A DNA stretch of 64,000 nucleotides from Streptomyces tubercidicus. GTDB lineage: Bacteria > Actinomycetota > Actinomycetes > Streptomycetales > Streptomycetaceae. Below the pieces are notes generated by a model. That model saw only the letters and a list, made by a program, of their open reading frames with translations, did no database searches and was not told the DNA's origin. Positions 15,702-23,733 of the stretch are shown here, one piece after another; positions within the stretch are counted from its first letter, which is position 1; the number at the start of each line of letters is the position of its first letter. The stretch lies in assembly GCF_027497495.1 (NCBI RefSeq), contig NZ_CP114205.1, positions 6,076,001 through 6,140,000 of the forward strand, in the 5' to 3' direction. The position numbers were made by a program, and so were the translations under genes.

Positions 15702-15705
15702 ATGA
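15622..15705 (+). CDS. Possible 27-aa upstream peptide coupled to rsmH
   Basis: An ATG at 15622 opens 27 codons (MSERSERIRKR, then CALC, then a basic/acidic tail) that end in TGA overlapping the rsmH ATG as ATGA. GGAAGG precedes it at a suitable distance. The CALC pair and the exact 4-nt overlap suggest a translationally coupled leader. However, the DNA gagcgagcgtagcgagcg is a low-complexity motif that recurs in streptomycetes, so it may not be a real gene. An upstream in-frame extension to 15487 exists but looks non-coding. Confidence 0.35.
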   Translation: MSERSERIRKRCALCFGRRAERGEAVA

Positions 15706-16670
15706 GCAGCAACACTCGCCACGTACCCGTCATGCTCCAGCGGTGTCTGGACCTGCTCGCCCCCGCGCTCGCCGAGCCCGGTGCGGTCGTCGTCGACTGC
15801 ACGCTCGGCCTCGGAGGGCACAGCGAGGCACTGCTGTCCACCTTCCCGGCGGCCCGGCTGATCGCCCTCGACCGTGACCCGTCCGCCCTGAAGCTGGCGG
15901 GCGAACGGCTCGCCCCGTACGGAGACCGCGCCACCCTGGTGCACGCCGTCTACGACGAGCTCCCCGAGGTCCTCGACCGGCTCGGGACCCCCCGCGTCCA
16001 GGGTGTGCTGTTCGACCTCGGTGTCTCCTCCATGCAGCTCGACGAGGCCGACCGCGGTTTCGCGTACGCGCAGGACGCCCCGCTGGACATGCGGATGGAC
16101 CAGTCGACCGGTATCAGCGCCGCGGATGTCCTCAATACGTACGCGCCCGGTGAGCTGGTCCGGATCCTGCGCTCCTACGGGGAGGAGAAGCAGGCCAAGC
16201 GGATCGTCGAGGCCGTCGTCCGGGAGCGCGCCAAGGAGCCGTTCACCAACAGCGCGCGGCTGGTCGAGCTGATCCGTGACGCGCTGCCGCAGGCCGCCAA
16301 GCGCACCGGCGGCAACCCCGCCAAGCGCACCTTCCAGGCGCTGCGCATCGAGGTCAACGGGGAGCTGACGAGCGTGGAGCGGGCCATCCCGGCGGCCGTG
16401 CAGGCGCTGGCGGTCGGCGGCCGGATCGCCGTACTCGCCTATCACTCCCTGGAGGACCGCCTGGTCAAGCAGGTCTTCGCGGCCGGCGCGGCCAATACGG
16501 CGCCCCCCGGCCTGCCGGTGGTCCCCGAGCGCTACCAGCCCCGGCTCAAGCTACTGACCCGCGGCGCCGAACTCCCCACGGAGGAGGAGATCGCCGAGAA
16601 CCGCCGGGCCGCCCCCGCCCGGCTGCGCGGCGCGGAGCGCATCCGCGAGAACGTCGAGGACACCGCATGA
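15702..16670 (+). CDS. rsmH: 16S rRNA m4C1402 methyltransferase RsmH
   Basis: N4-methylates C1402 of 16S rRNA in the ribosomal decoding centre; first conserved gene of the dcw cluster (formerly mraW). The 322-aa length is normal. The N-terminus SSNTRHVPVMLQRCLDLLAPAL is the family start. The SAM site VVDCTLGLGGHSEALLSTFPAARLIALDRDPSAL, FDLGVSSMQLDEADRGFAYAQDAPLDMRMD and the late YHSLEDRLVKQVF motif are all present. ATG 15702 is preferred over an in-frame upstream ATG at 15654 because homology begins there. Its stop overlaps the ftsL start (ATGA), implying coupled translation. Confidence 0.96.
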   Translation: MSSNTRHVPVMLQRCLDLLAPALAEPGAVVVDCTLGLGGHSEALLSTFPAARLIALDRDPSALKLAGERLAPYGDRATLVHAVYDELPEVLDRLGTPRVQGVLFDLGVSSMQLDEADRGFAYAQDAPLDMRMDQSTGISAADVLNTYAPGELVRILRSYGEEKQAKRIVEAVVRERAKEPFTNSARLVELIRDALPQAAKRTGGNPAKRTFQALRIEVNGELTSVERAIPAAVQALAVGGRIAVLAYHSLEDRLVKQVFAAGAANTAPPGLPVVPERYQPRLKLLTRGAELPTEEEIAENRRAAPARLRGAERIRENVEDTA

Positions 16671-17284
16671 AAGGCCAGGGGCCGCGCGGCAGACAGAAAC
16701 GCCTCGCCGCGCTGTTCCCCTCCGGCGCCGGTGCCCGCGGCACCGCGGCGCGCACACCCTTCGTGCTGCTCATCGTCGTCCTCCTCGGCTCCGGCCTGAT
16801 CACCCTGCTGCTGCTCAACTCCGCCCTCAACCAAGGGTCGTTCGAGCTCAGCAAACTGGAGAAGCAGACCGACGAGCTGACGGATGAGCAGCAGGCGCTG
16901 CAGCAGGAGGTGGACGCCTACTCCGCCCCGGGCGCGCTGGAGCGGCGCGCCCGGAAGCTGGGGATGGTGCCCGGCGGCACCCCGGTGTTCCTGCTCCCGG
17001 ACGGCACGGTCCGCGGCCGCCCGAGCGTCGCCGGGCCGGAGGGGGCGCCGCTGAGCAGCTCCGCCACACCGTCGCCGGCGGGCGCGGCCGCCCGTACCGC
17101 ACTGCCCCGCCCGGCGGCGCCACCGGTCCCGGCGCTGGCCGGTGTACTGGGCCCGGACAGCGCACCGGGCACGGCGGCCAAACCGGCCGCCCAGGCCCCC
17201 CTGAACTCGTCCGCCTCGCGCGCCTCCACCGCACCCGCGCCCGGCACCGCGGCCGGCCCCTCCCCGACGACCTCCGGCAGGTGA
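16667..17284 (+). CDS. ftsL: FtsL-like cell division protein
   Basis: A bitopic divisome protein of the FtsL/DivIC septum-formation family, 205 aa. Layout: basic cytoplasmic N-terminus (MKGQGPRGRQKRLAALFPSG), one membrane helix at about residues 31-53 (FVLLIVVLLGSGLITLLLLNS), then a coiled coil with leucine-type spacing (FELSKLEKQTDELTDEQQALQQEV). The DAYSAPGALERRARKLGMVPGG segment is typical of FtsL. A long Ala/Pro-rich extracellular tail is streptomycete-like. It sits between rsmH and ftsI with a 4-nt overlap upstream and 7 nt downstream. It is expected to work with DivIC, FtsQ and the FtsW-FtsI synthase. Confidence 0.88.
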   Translation: MKGQGPRGRQKRLAALFPSGAGARGTAARTPFVLLIVVLLGSGLITLLLLNSALNQGSFELSKLEKQTDELTDEQQALQQEVDAYSAPGALERRARKLGMVPGGTPVFLLPDGTVRGRPSVAGPEGAPLSSSATPSPAGAAARTALPRPAAPPVPALAGVLGPDSAPGTAAKPAAQAPLNSSASRASTAPAPGTAAGPSPTTSGR

Positions 17285-17291
17285 ACGCGGT

Positions 17292-19298
17292 ATGACCGAG
17301 CCCAGGGACCCCCGCCGGGTGCCGCGCCCCGCCCAGCGCGGCGGCCGGGCAGGCGGCGGGGCCGGCCGTCCGCCCGCCGCCAAGCGCCCCGCACCCCGGC
17401 CCGGCTCCCGGCCAGGACCGCCCCGGCAGGGCACCCGCCCCGTACGCCCCCGCTCCGGGCCCCCGGCACTGCGGCTCGGCAGTCCGCGGCCGCGGCTGCG
17501 GCTGGTCTCCCTCGGGCTGACGCTGATCATGCTGATCTTCGTCGTACGGCTCTTCCAGGTGCAGGCCGTGGACGCCGGGGCGTTCGCCGCCAAGGCCAAC
17601 GAGAACCGCTATGTACCGGTCAAGCTGGCCGCCGAGCGCGGTGCGATCACCGACCGCAACGGCGTGGACCTGGCCACCACCGTCGACGCGTACGACATCA
17701 CCGCCGACCCAAGCCTGCTGGCGCGCGACAAGACCAGGATCGACGACGCCCCACAGCGGGCCGCCGCGCTGCTCGCCCCGATTCTCGGCGCGGACAAGGC
17801 CACCCTGGCCAAGAAGCTCGACCGCCCCGAGGCGCGCTACGCCCTGCTCGCCCGGCAGCAGTCCCCGCAGGTCTGGAAGAAGATCAAGGACCTGCGCACC
17901 ACCCTCGACGACCGGGCGGCCGCCGCCCCCAAGAACGCGCCCCGCCCCAACGTCCTTGTCGGGATCTTCGCCGACAAACACAGCAAGCGCCTCTACCCCA
18001 ACAAGAACCTCGCCGCCGGTGTGCTCGGCTTCGTCAACGGCGCCGGCAAAGGCGGCGGCGGGCTGGAGGCGCGCCTGGACAAGCAGCTGGCAGGCAAGGA
18101 CGGCAAGCTCGTCTACGCCCAGTCCGGCGGCCGCCGGGTGCCCACCGCCGACACCCAGGAGCACCCCGCCGTCCCCGGCAGTGACGTGGAGCTGACCCTC
18201 GACCGCGACATCCAGTGGGCGGCCCAGCAGGCCATCACCGACCAGGTCGCCAAATCCGGGGCCGACCGCGGCTATGTCGTCGTCCAGGACACCCGTACCG
18301 GGGAGATCCTGGCGCTCGCCAATGCGCCCGGGTTCGACCCCAATGACGTGTCGAAGGCCGATCCGGAAGCACTGGGCAACGCCGCGCTGTCCGACGCCTT
18401 CGAGCCGGGGTCGACCAGCAAGGTGATGTCGATGGCCGCCGTCCTGGAGGAGGGCGCCGCCACCCCGGCCACCCGGGTCACCGTGCCCAACCGGCTGCAC
18501 CGGGGCGACCGGCTCTTCGCCGACGACGTCGACCACGAGACCTGGCATCTGACGCTCAACGGTGTGCTCGCCAAGTCCAGCAACATCGGCACGATCCTCG
18601 CGACCGGCCAGCTCGGCAGGACCCAGCCCCAGGCCAACCAGGTCCTCTACTCCTATCTGCGCAAGTTCGGGATCGGCCGGCCGACCGGGCTCGGCTTCCC
18701 CGGGGAGACCGACGGCATCCTGGCCAAGCCGCAGGACTGGAACACCTCGCAGCAGTTCACCATCCCGTTCGGCCAGGGGCTGTCCCTCAACGCCGTACAG
18801 GCCGCCTCCGTCTACTCCACGATCGCCAACGGGGGCCGGCGCATCGCCCCCACACTGGTCCGCGGCAGCACCGGGCCCGACGGCCACTACGTACGGGCGC
18901 CACAGCCCGCCAAGACCAGGGTGGTCAGCCCGAAGACCGCGGCCACCCTGGCCACCATGCTCGAATCCGTGGTGGACGACGAGGAGGGCACCGGGGCGAA
19001 GGCGAAGATCGACGGCTACCGCGTCGGCGGCAAGACCGGCACGTCCAACCGGGTGGACCCCAGGACCGGCCGCTACCACGGCTACACCGCCTCCTTCGCC
19101 GGCTTCGCCCCCGCCGACAAACCCCGCATCACGGTCTACTGCGCCGTCCAGAACCCGACGACGGGCAGCTACTTCGGCGGCCAGGTCTGCGGCCCGATCT
19201 ACCAGCAGGTCATGGCCTTCGCGCTGAAAACCCTCCAGGTCCCGCCGACCGGCGCCAAGCCCCCACGGCTGCCGGTCACCTTCACGCCAGGCCAATGA
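17292..19298 (+). CDS. ftsI: Septal peptidoglycan transpeptidase FtsI (PBP3-type)
   Basis: Class B penicillin-binding protein for septal wall cross-linking, 668 aa. A Pro/Arg-rich cytoplasmic head of about 65 residues is followed by one membrane anchor (LRLVSLGLTLIMLIFVVRLFQVQAV). The pedestal dimerisation domain begins AERGAITDRNGVDLATTVDAYDI. Transpeptidase motifs: Ser374-Thr-Ser-Lys377 (EPGSTSKVM), Ser429-Ser-Asn431 (KSSNIG) and Lys581-Thr-Gly-Thr584 (GGKTGTSN). The extra-long basic head is usual for actinobacteria. It lies 7 nt after ftsL. Partner of FtsW encoded downstream. Streptomycete ftsI is needed mainly for sporulation septation. Confidence 0.96.
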   Translation: MTEPRDPRRVPRPAQRGGRAGGGAGRPPAAKRPAPRPGSRPGPPRQGTRPVRPRSGPPALRLGSPRPRLRLVSLGLTLIMLIFVVRLFQVQAVDAGAFAAKANENRYVPVKLAAERGAITDRNGVDLATTVDAYDITADPSLLARDKTRIDDAPQRAAALLAPILGADKATLAKKLDRPEARYALLARQQSPQVWKKIKDLRTTLDDRAAAAPKNAPRPNVLVGIFADKHSKRLYPNKNLAAGVLGFVNGAGKGGGGLEARLDKQLAGKDGKLVYAQSGGRRVPTADTQEHPAVPGSDVELTLDRDIQWAAQQAITDQVAKSGADRGYVVVQDTRTGEILALANAPGFDPNDVSKADPEALGNAALSDAFEPGSTSKVMSMAAVLEEGAATPATRVTVPNRLHRGDRLFADDVDHETWHLTLNGVLAKSSNIGTILATGQLGRTQPQANQVLYSYLRKFGIGRPTGLGFPGETDGILAKPQDWNTSQQFTIPFGQGLSLNAVQAASVYSTIANGGRRIAPTLVRGSTGPDGHYVRAPQPAKTRVVSPKTAATLATMLESVVDDEEGTGAKAKIDGYRVGGKTGTSNRVDPRTGRYHGYTASFAGFAPADKPRITVYCAVQNPTTGSYFGGQVCGPIYQQVMAFALKTLQVPPTGAKPPRLPVTFTPGQ

Positions 19299-19430
19299 AA
19301 TCGAGGCAATTCCGCCGTGACGACCATCACCCCCGACGGCACCCCCGACGGCACCCCCGTTCCCGGAAACTGCTCCTCCCCACGGCCCTCACTTCGCCCC
19401 GGGCCGGTGGTGCCCGGTACGCTCACCGCC

Positions 19431-21152
19431 GTGTCACACGCTGATCAGTCCCCGAAAGCCCAGCACGCCGAGAAGGGCGGGTCCGGTACGTATCCGGGCG
19501 CCCCGCGCCCTGAACGGGTCCGCCCCACCCCCCTGGCGGACCTCGCCGAGCAGCTGGGAAGCCCGGCCCCGGAAGCCGGCCGTCCCGGAGCCGCCGATGC
19601 CGCGCAGCCCGTGATGGTCACCGGCATCACCCATGACTCCCGGGCGGTCCGCCCCGGTGACGTCTACGCGGCGCTGCCCGGCGCCCGGCTGCACGGTGCC
19701 GACTTCGTCGCCCAGGCCGCCGACCTGGGCGCCGCGGCGGTGCTGACCGACCCGTCGGGCGCCGAGCGTGCCGCCGCGACCGGCCTGCCGGTCCTGGTCG
19801 TCGACAACCCGCGCGCACGGATGGGCGCGCTGGCCGTCTCCATCTACGGCGCGCCGGGGGAGGACCTCCTCCAGATCGGCATCACCGGCACCTCCGGCAA
19901 GACCACCACCGCCTACCTCATCGAGGGCGGGCTGCGGGCAGCCGCCGCGCAGCGCCCCGAAGAGGGGGGCCTGCGCGAAGCGCAGACCGATCAGGGCGGT
20001 GGCGGGCGACGGGCGGGCCTCACCGGCCTGATCGGCACCGTCGAGACCCGTATCGGCGACGAGCGCATCAAGTCCGAGCGCACCACCCCCGAGGCCACCG
20101 ACCTCCAGGCGCTGTTCGCGGTGATGCGCGAGCGAGGCGTCCGCGCGGTCGCCATGGAGGTCTCCAGCCACGCCCTGGTCCTCGGCCGGGTCGACGGCTG
20201 CGTCTTCGACGTCGCGATCTTCAACAACCTCAGCCCGGAGCACATGGAGTTCCACTCCGGCATGGAGGACTACTTCCAGGCCAAGGCCCAGCTCTTCACC
20301 AAGGCCCGCAGCCGCGCCGGTGTCGTCAACCTCGACGACGAGTACGGCAGGCGGCTGGCCGAGGGCGAGTCCGAGGTCCCGGTCACCACCTTCTCCGCGG
20401 AGGGCCACCCCGACGCCGACTGGCGGGCCTCCGACGTCGAGGTCGGCACCCTCGGCTCGACCTTCACCGTGCACGGCCCGGACGGCGTCACCCTGCGCGC
20501 CGCCTCCCCGATCGCCGGCCCGTTCAACGTCGCCAACGCGCTCGCCGCGATCGTCTCGCTGGTCGTCGCCGGTATCGACCCGCAGACCGCGGCCGACGGG
20601 GTCGCCGCGGTGCCCGGTGTCCCCGGCCGCCTGGAGCGCATCGACGCCGGACAGCCGTATCTGGCGGTGGTCGACTACGCGCACAAGACGGACGCTGTCG
20701 AATCGGTTCTGCGCGCGCTGCGCAAGGTCACCGAGGGCAAGCTGCACGCCGTCCTCGGCTGCGGCGGCGACCGTGACCCGCACAAGCGCGCCCCGATGGG
20801 TGCCGCGGTGGCCCGGCTCGCCGACACGGCCGTACTGACCTCCGACAACCCGCGCGGCGAGGACCCCCTCGCGATCCTCGCCACCATGCTCGCGGGCGCC
20901 GCGGAGGTCCCCATTCATGAACGCGGCACGGTGCTCGTCGAAGAAGAGCGCGCCGCCGCCATCGCCGCCGCCGTCGCCCGCGCCGAGCCCGGGGACACCG
21001 TGATCGTCGCGGGCAAGGGCCACGAGCAGGGCCAGGACATCGCCGGAGTGGTCCGCCCCTTCGACGACCGCCAGGTGCTGCGCGGTGCCATCGAGGACTC
21101 GTTGAAGTCACCGCAGTCGCAGCAGTCACCGCAGCCGAACCACCAGGGATGA
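19431..21152 (+). CDS. murE: UDP-MurNAc-tripeptide ligase MurE (diaminopimelate-adding)
   Basis: Adds diaminopimelic acid to UDP-MurNAc-L-Ala-D-Glu in the cytoplasm. From GTG 19431 it is 573 aa; a GTG at 19317 would add 38 low-complexity residues. I favour 19431 because a -10-like TACGCT lies just before it and homology does not extend upstream. Motifs: ATP loop ITGTSGKTTTAYLIEGG, VAMEVSSHALVLGRVDG, FNNLSPEHMEFH, and the DAP-selecting DNPRGEDP, so it is the DAP (in streptomycetes LL-DAP) type. Oddity: a Gln/Gly/Arg-rich insert of about 25 residues (19942-20018) interrupts the region between the ATP loop and TGLIGTVETR. Confidence 0.93.
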   Translation: MSHADQSPKAQHAEKGGSGTYPGAPRPERVRPTPLADLAEQLGSPAPEAGRPGAADAAQPVMVTGITHDSRAVRPGDVYAALPGARLHGADFVAQAADLGAAAVLTDPSGAERAAATGLPVLVVDNPRARMGALAVSIYGAPGEDLLQIGITGTSGKTTTAYLIEGGLRAAAAQRPEEGGLREAQTDQGGGGRRAGLTGLIGTVETRIGDERIKSERTTPEATDLQALFAVMRERGVRAVAMEVSSHALVLGRVDGCVFDVAIFNNLSPEHMEFHSGMEDYFQAKAQLFTKARSRAGVVNLDDEYGRRLAEGESEVPVTTFSAEGHPDADWRASDVEVGTLGSTFTVHGPDGVTLRAASPIAGPFNVANALAAIVSLVVAGIDPQTAADGVAAVPGVPGRLERIDAGQPYLAVVDYAHKTDAVESVLRALRKVTEGKLHAVLGCGGDRDPHKRAPMGAAVARLADTAVLTSDNPRGEDPLAILATMLAGAAEVPIHERGTVLVEEERAAAIAAAVARAEPGDTVIVAGKGHEQGQDIAGVVRPFDDRQVLRGAIEDSLKSPQSQQSPQPNHQG

Positions 21153-21214
21153 CACACCGCCATGCGCGCACAACCCCGTTACCGTCACCGCCCGCCCTGT
21201 GCCGGGGGTGACCT

Positions 21215-22663
21215 GTGATCTCCCTGTCGCTCGCCGAGATCGCGAGCATCGTCGGAGGGCAGCAGCACGACATACCGGACGACGGCCGCCGGGTGACCGG
21301 ACCGGTCGTGGCGGACTCCCGGGCGGTGGGCCCCGGCGCGCTGTTCGTGGCCTTCGCCGGTGATCGCGTCGACGGCCACGACTTCGCCAAGGGCGCCGTG
21401 GAGGCCGGTGCGGTGGCCGTTCTGGCCGCCCGCCCGCTCGGCGTCCCCGCGATCGTCGTCGACGACGTGGTCGCCGCCCTCGGTGCGCTCGCCCGCGCCG
21501 TGGTCGCCCGTCTGGGCACCACCGTCGTGGGCCTCACCGGCTCGGCCGGCAAGACCAGCACCAAGGACCTGATCGCCCAGCTGCTGCAGCGCCACGGCCC
21601 GACGGTCTGGCCCGAGGGAAACCTCAACAACGAGATCGGGCTGCCGCTGACCGCCCTGAGGGCCGATGAGACCACCCGCCATCTCGTCCTGGAGATGGGC
21701 GCCCGCGGCGTCGGCCACATCCGCTACCTCGCCGGGCTGACCCCGCCGAGGATCGGTGTGGTGCTGAACGTCGGCAGCGCGCACATCGGCGAGTTCGGCG
21801 GCCGTGAGCAGATCGCCCTGGCCAAGGGTGAACTCGTCGAGGCGCTGCCCCCGGCCGAGGACGGCGGGATCGCGGTGCTCAACGCCGATGACCCGTACGT
21901 CCGCAGCATGGTTCCGCGCACCCGGGCCCGCACGATCCTGTTCGGTGAGGCCGAGGAGGCCGCCGTACGTGCCGAGAATGTCCGGCTCACGGATCTTGGT
22001 CAGCCCGCCTTTACGCTTCGCACACCCTCCGGGTGCAGCGATGTGACCATGCGGCTGTACGGTGAGCACCACGTGTCGAACGCGCTCGCCGCGGCCGCCG
22101 TAGCCCATGAGTTGGGCATGCCCGCAGACGAGATCGCCACCGCGCTCTCCGAAGCCGGCACGCTCTCCCGCTGGCGTATGGAGGTCACCGAGCGCGCGGA
22201 CGGCGTGCGGATCGTCAACGACGCCTACAACGCGAATCCCGAGTCCATGCGAGCGGCGCTGCGTGCGCTGGTCGCGATGGGCGCAGCCGGCAAGGCGACG
22301 GGCGCTCGTACGTGGGCGGTGCTCGGTGAGATGGCTGAGCTCGGCGAGGAGTCACTCGCCGAACACGACGCGGTCGGACGGCTGGCCGTCCGGCTCAACG
22401 TCAGCAAGCTCGTGGCAGTCGGCGGCAGGGAAGCGGCCTGGCTCGACATGGGCGCCAAGAACGAGGGTTCGTGGGGTGAGGAGTCGGTGCACGTGTCCGA
22501 CACGCGGGCAGCGGTCGACCTGTTGCGCAGCGAGCTGCGGCCGGGAGATGTCGTGCTGGTGAAGGCGTCCAGGTCGGTGGGGCTGGAGCGGGTCGCCGCA
22601 GCTTTGCTGGATGACGGCATGCCAGGCGCCGCGGGCGCCGAGGGCGGAGCCGCGTCCCGATGA
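21215..22663 (+). CDS. murF: UDP-MurNAc-tripeptide D-Ala-D-Ala ligase MurF
   Basis: Adds D-Ala-D-Ala to finish the UDP-MurNAc-pentapeptide. 482 aa from GTG 21215 (MISLSLAEIASIVGG). Mur ligase blocks: substrate domain with ADSRAVGPGALFVAFAGDRVDGHDF, ATP loop VVGLTGSAGKTSTKDLIAQLL, NNEIGLPLT, VLEMGARGVGHIRYLA, NVGSAHIGEFG and the C-terminal DAYNANPESMRAALRAL. The gap to murE is 62 nt without an obvious promoter. The stop overlaps the mraY start by 4 nt (ATGA), so the two are likely translated as a pair. Confidence 0.96.
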   Translation: MISLSLAEIASIVGGQQHDIPDDGRRVTGPVVADSRAVGPGALFVAFAGDRVDGHDFAKGAVEAGAVAVLAARPLGVPAIVVDDVVAALGALARAVVARLGTTVVGLTGSAGKTSTKDLIAQLLQRHGPTVWPEGNLNNEIGLPLTALRADETTRHLVLEMGARGVGHIRYLAGLTPPRIGVVLNVGSAHIGEFGGREQIALAKGELVEALPPAEDGGIAVLNADDPYVRSMVPRTRARTILFGEAEEAAVRAENVRLTDLGQPAFTLRTPSGCSDVTMRLYGEHHVSNALAAAAVAHELGMPADEIATALSEAGTLSRWRMEVTERADGVRIVNDAYNANPESMRAALRALVAMGAAGKATGARTWAVLGEMAELGEESLAEHDAVGRLAVRLNVSKLVAVGGREAAWLDMGAKNEGSWGEESVHVSDTRAAVDLLRSELRPGDVVLVKASRSVGLERVAAALLDDGMPGAAGAEGGAASR

Positions 22664-23733
22664 ACTCGATGAAGCAGATCCTCTTCTCCGGAATGATCGG
22701 GCTCTTCCTGACCTTGATCGGCACCCCGCTGCTGATCAAGCTGCTGGCCAAGAAGGGGTACGGGCAGTTCATCCGCGATGACGGCCCGCGGACCCACGGC
22801 AGCAAGAAGGGCACGCCCACCATGGGCGGTATCTCCTTCATCCTGGCCACGATCATCGCCTACGCCGTGACGAAGGTGATCACCTCCAGCGATCCGACCT
22901 TCTCGGGCGTACTGGTGCTGTTCCTGTTCGCGGGCATGGGCCTGGTCGGCTTTCTCGACGACTACATCAAGATCGTCAAGCAGCGTTCGCTGGGCCTGCG
23001 GGCCAAGGCGAAGATGGCCGGCCAGCTGATCGTCGGTATCGCCTTCGCGGTGCTCTCGCTGCAGTTCGCCGATCTGCGCGGGCAGACCCCGGCGTCCGAC
23101 CGGCTCTCCTTCACCCAGGACTTCGGCTGGCAGATCGGCCCGGTGATCTTCGTGATCTGGGCGCTGTTCATGATCCTGGCGATGTCCAACGGCGTGAACC
23201 TCACCGACGGCCTCGACGGCCTCGCCACCGGCGCCTCGGTGATGGTCTTCGGCGCGTACACCTTCATCGGCATCTGGCAGCACCAGGAGTCGTGCGCCAA
23301 CCAGATCACCGCCGGGCCGGGCTGTTACGAGGTCCGCGATCCGCTCGACCTCGCGGTGGTGGCCTCCGCGCTGATGGGCGCCTGCTTCGGCTTCCTGTGG
23401 TGGAACACCTCGCCCGCCAAGATCTTCATGGGTGACACCGGCTCGCTGGCCCTGGGCGGTGCGCTCGCCGGTCTGGCCATCTGCTCCCGTACGGAGCTGC
23501 TGCTGGCCATCCTCGGCGGTCTCTTCGTCCTGATCACGATGTCCGTGGTGATCCAGGTCGGCTCGTTCCGGCTGACCGGCAAGCGGGTCTTCCGGATGGC
23601 GCCACTCCAGCACCACTTCGAACTCAAGGGGTGGTCCGAAGTCCTTGTGGTGGTGCGGTTCTGGATCATCCAGGGCATGTGCGTCATCGTGGGACTCGGC
23701 ATCTTCTACGGCGGCTGGCAGGCAGCAAAGTGA
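22660..23733 (+). CDS. mraY: Phospho-MurNAc-pentapeptide translocase MraY
   Basis: Forms lipid I by moving phospho-MurNAc-pentapeptide onto undecaprenyl phosphate at the inner face of the membrane. 357 aa, about ten membrane helices. Catalytic/family motifs: GTPTMGGISFILA near residue 49, the Mg-binding FLDDYIKIVKQRSLGL, SNGVNLTDGLDGLATG, and the cytoplasmic loop KIFMGDTGSLALGGALAGLA with the later APLQHHFELKGW. ATG 22660 overlaps the murF stop, and the mraY stop overlaps the murD GTG, so it sits in the tightest part of the operon. Confidence 0.97.
   Translation: MNSMKQILFSGMIGLFLTLIGTPLLIKLLAKKGYGQFIRDDGPRTHGSKKGTPTMGGISFILATIIAYAVTKVITSSDPTFSGVLVLFLFAGMGLVGFLDDYIKIVKQRSLGLRAKAKMAGQLIVGIAFAVLSLQFADLRGQTPASDRLSFTQDFGWQIGPVIFVIWALFMILAMSNGVNLTDGLDGLATGASVMVFGAYTFIGIWQHQESCANQITAGPGCYEVRDPLDLAVVASALMGACFGFLWWNTSPAKIFMGDTGSLALGGALAGLAICSRTELLLAILGGLFVLITMSVVIQVGSFRLTGKRVFRMAPLQHHFELKGWSEVLVVVRFWIIQGMCVIVGLGIFYGGWQAAK

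Noticed and set aside
16848..19295. Minus-strand open frame of about 815 codons opposite ftsL and ftsI
   Set aside because: Composition-driven mirror of the conserved ftsI gene; no recognisable motifs.
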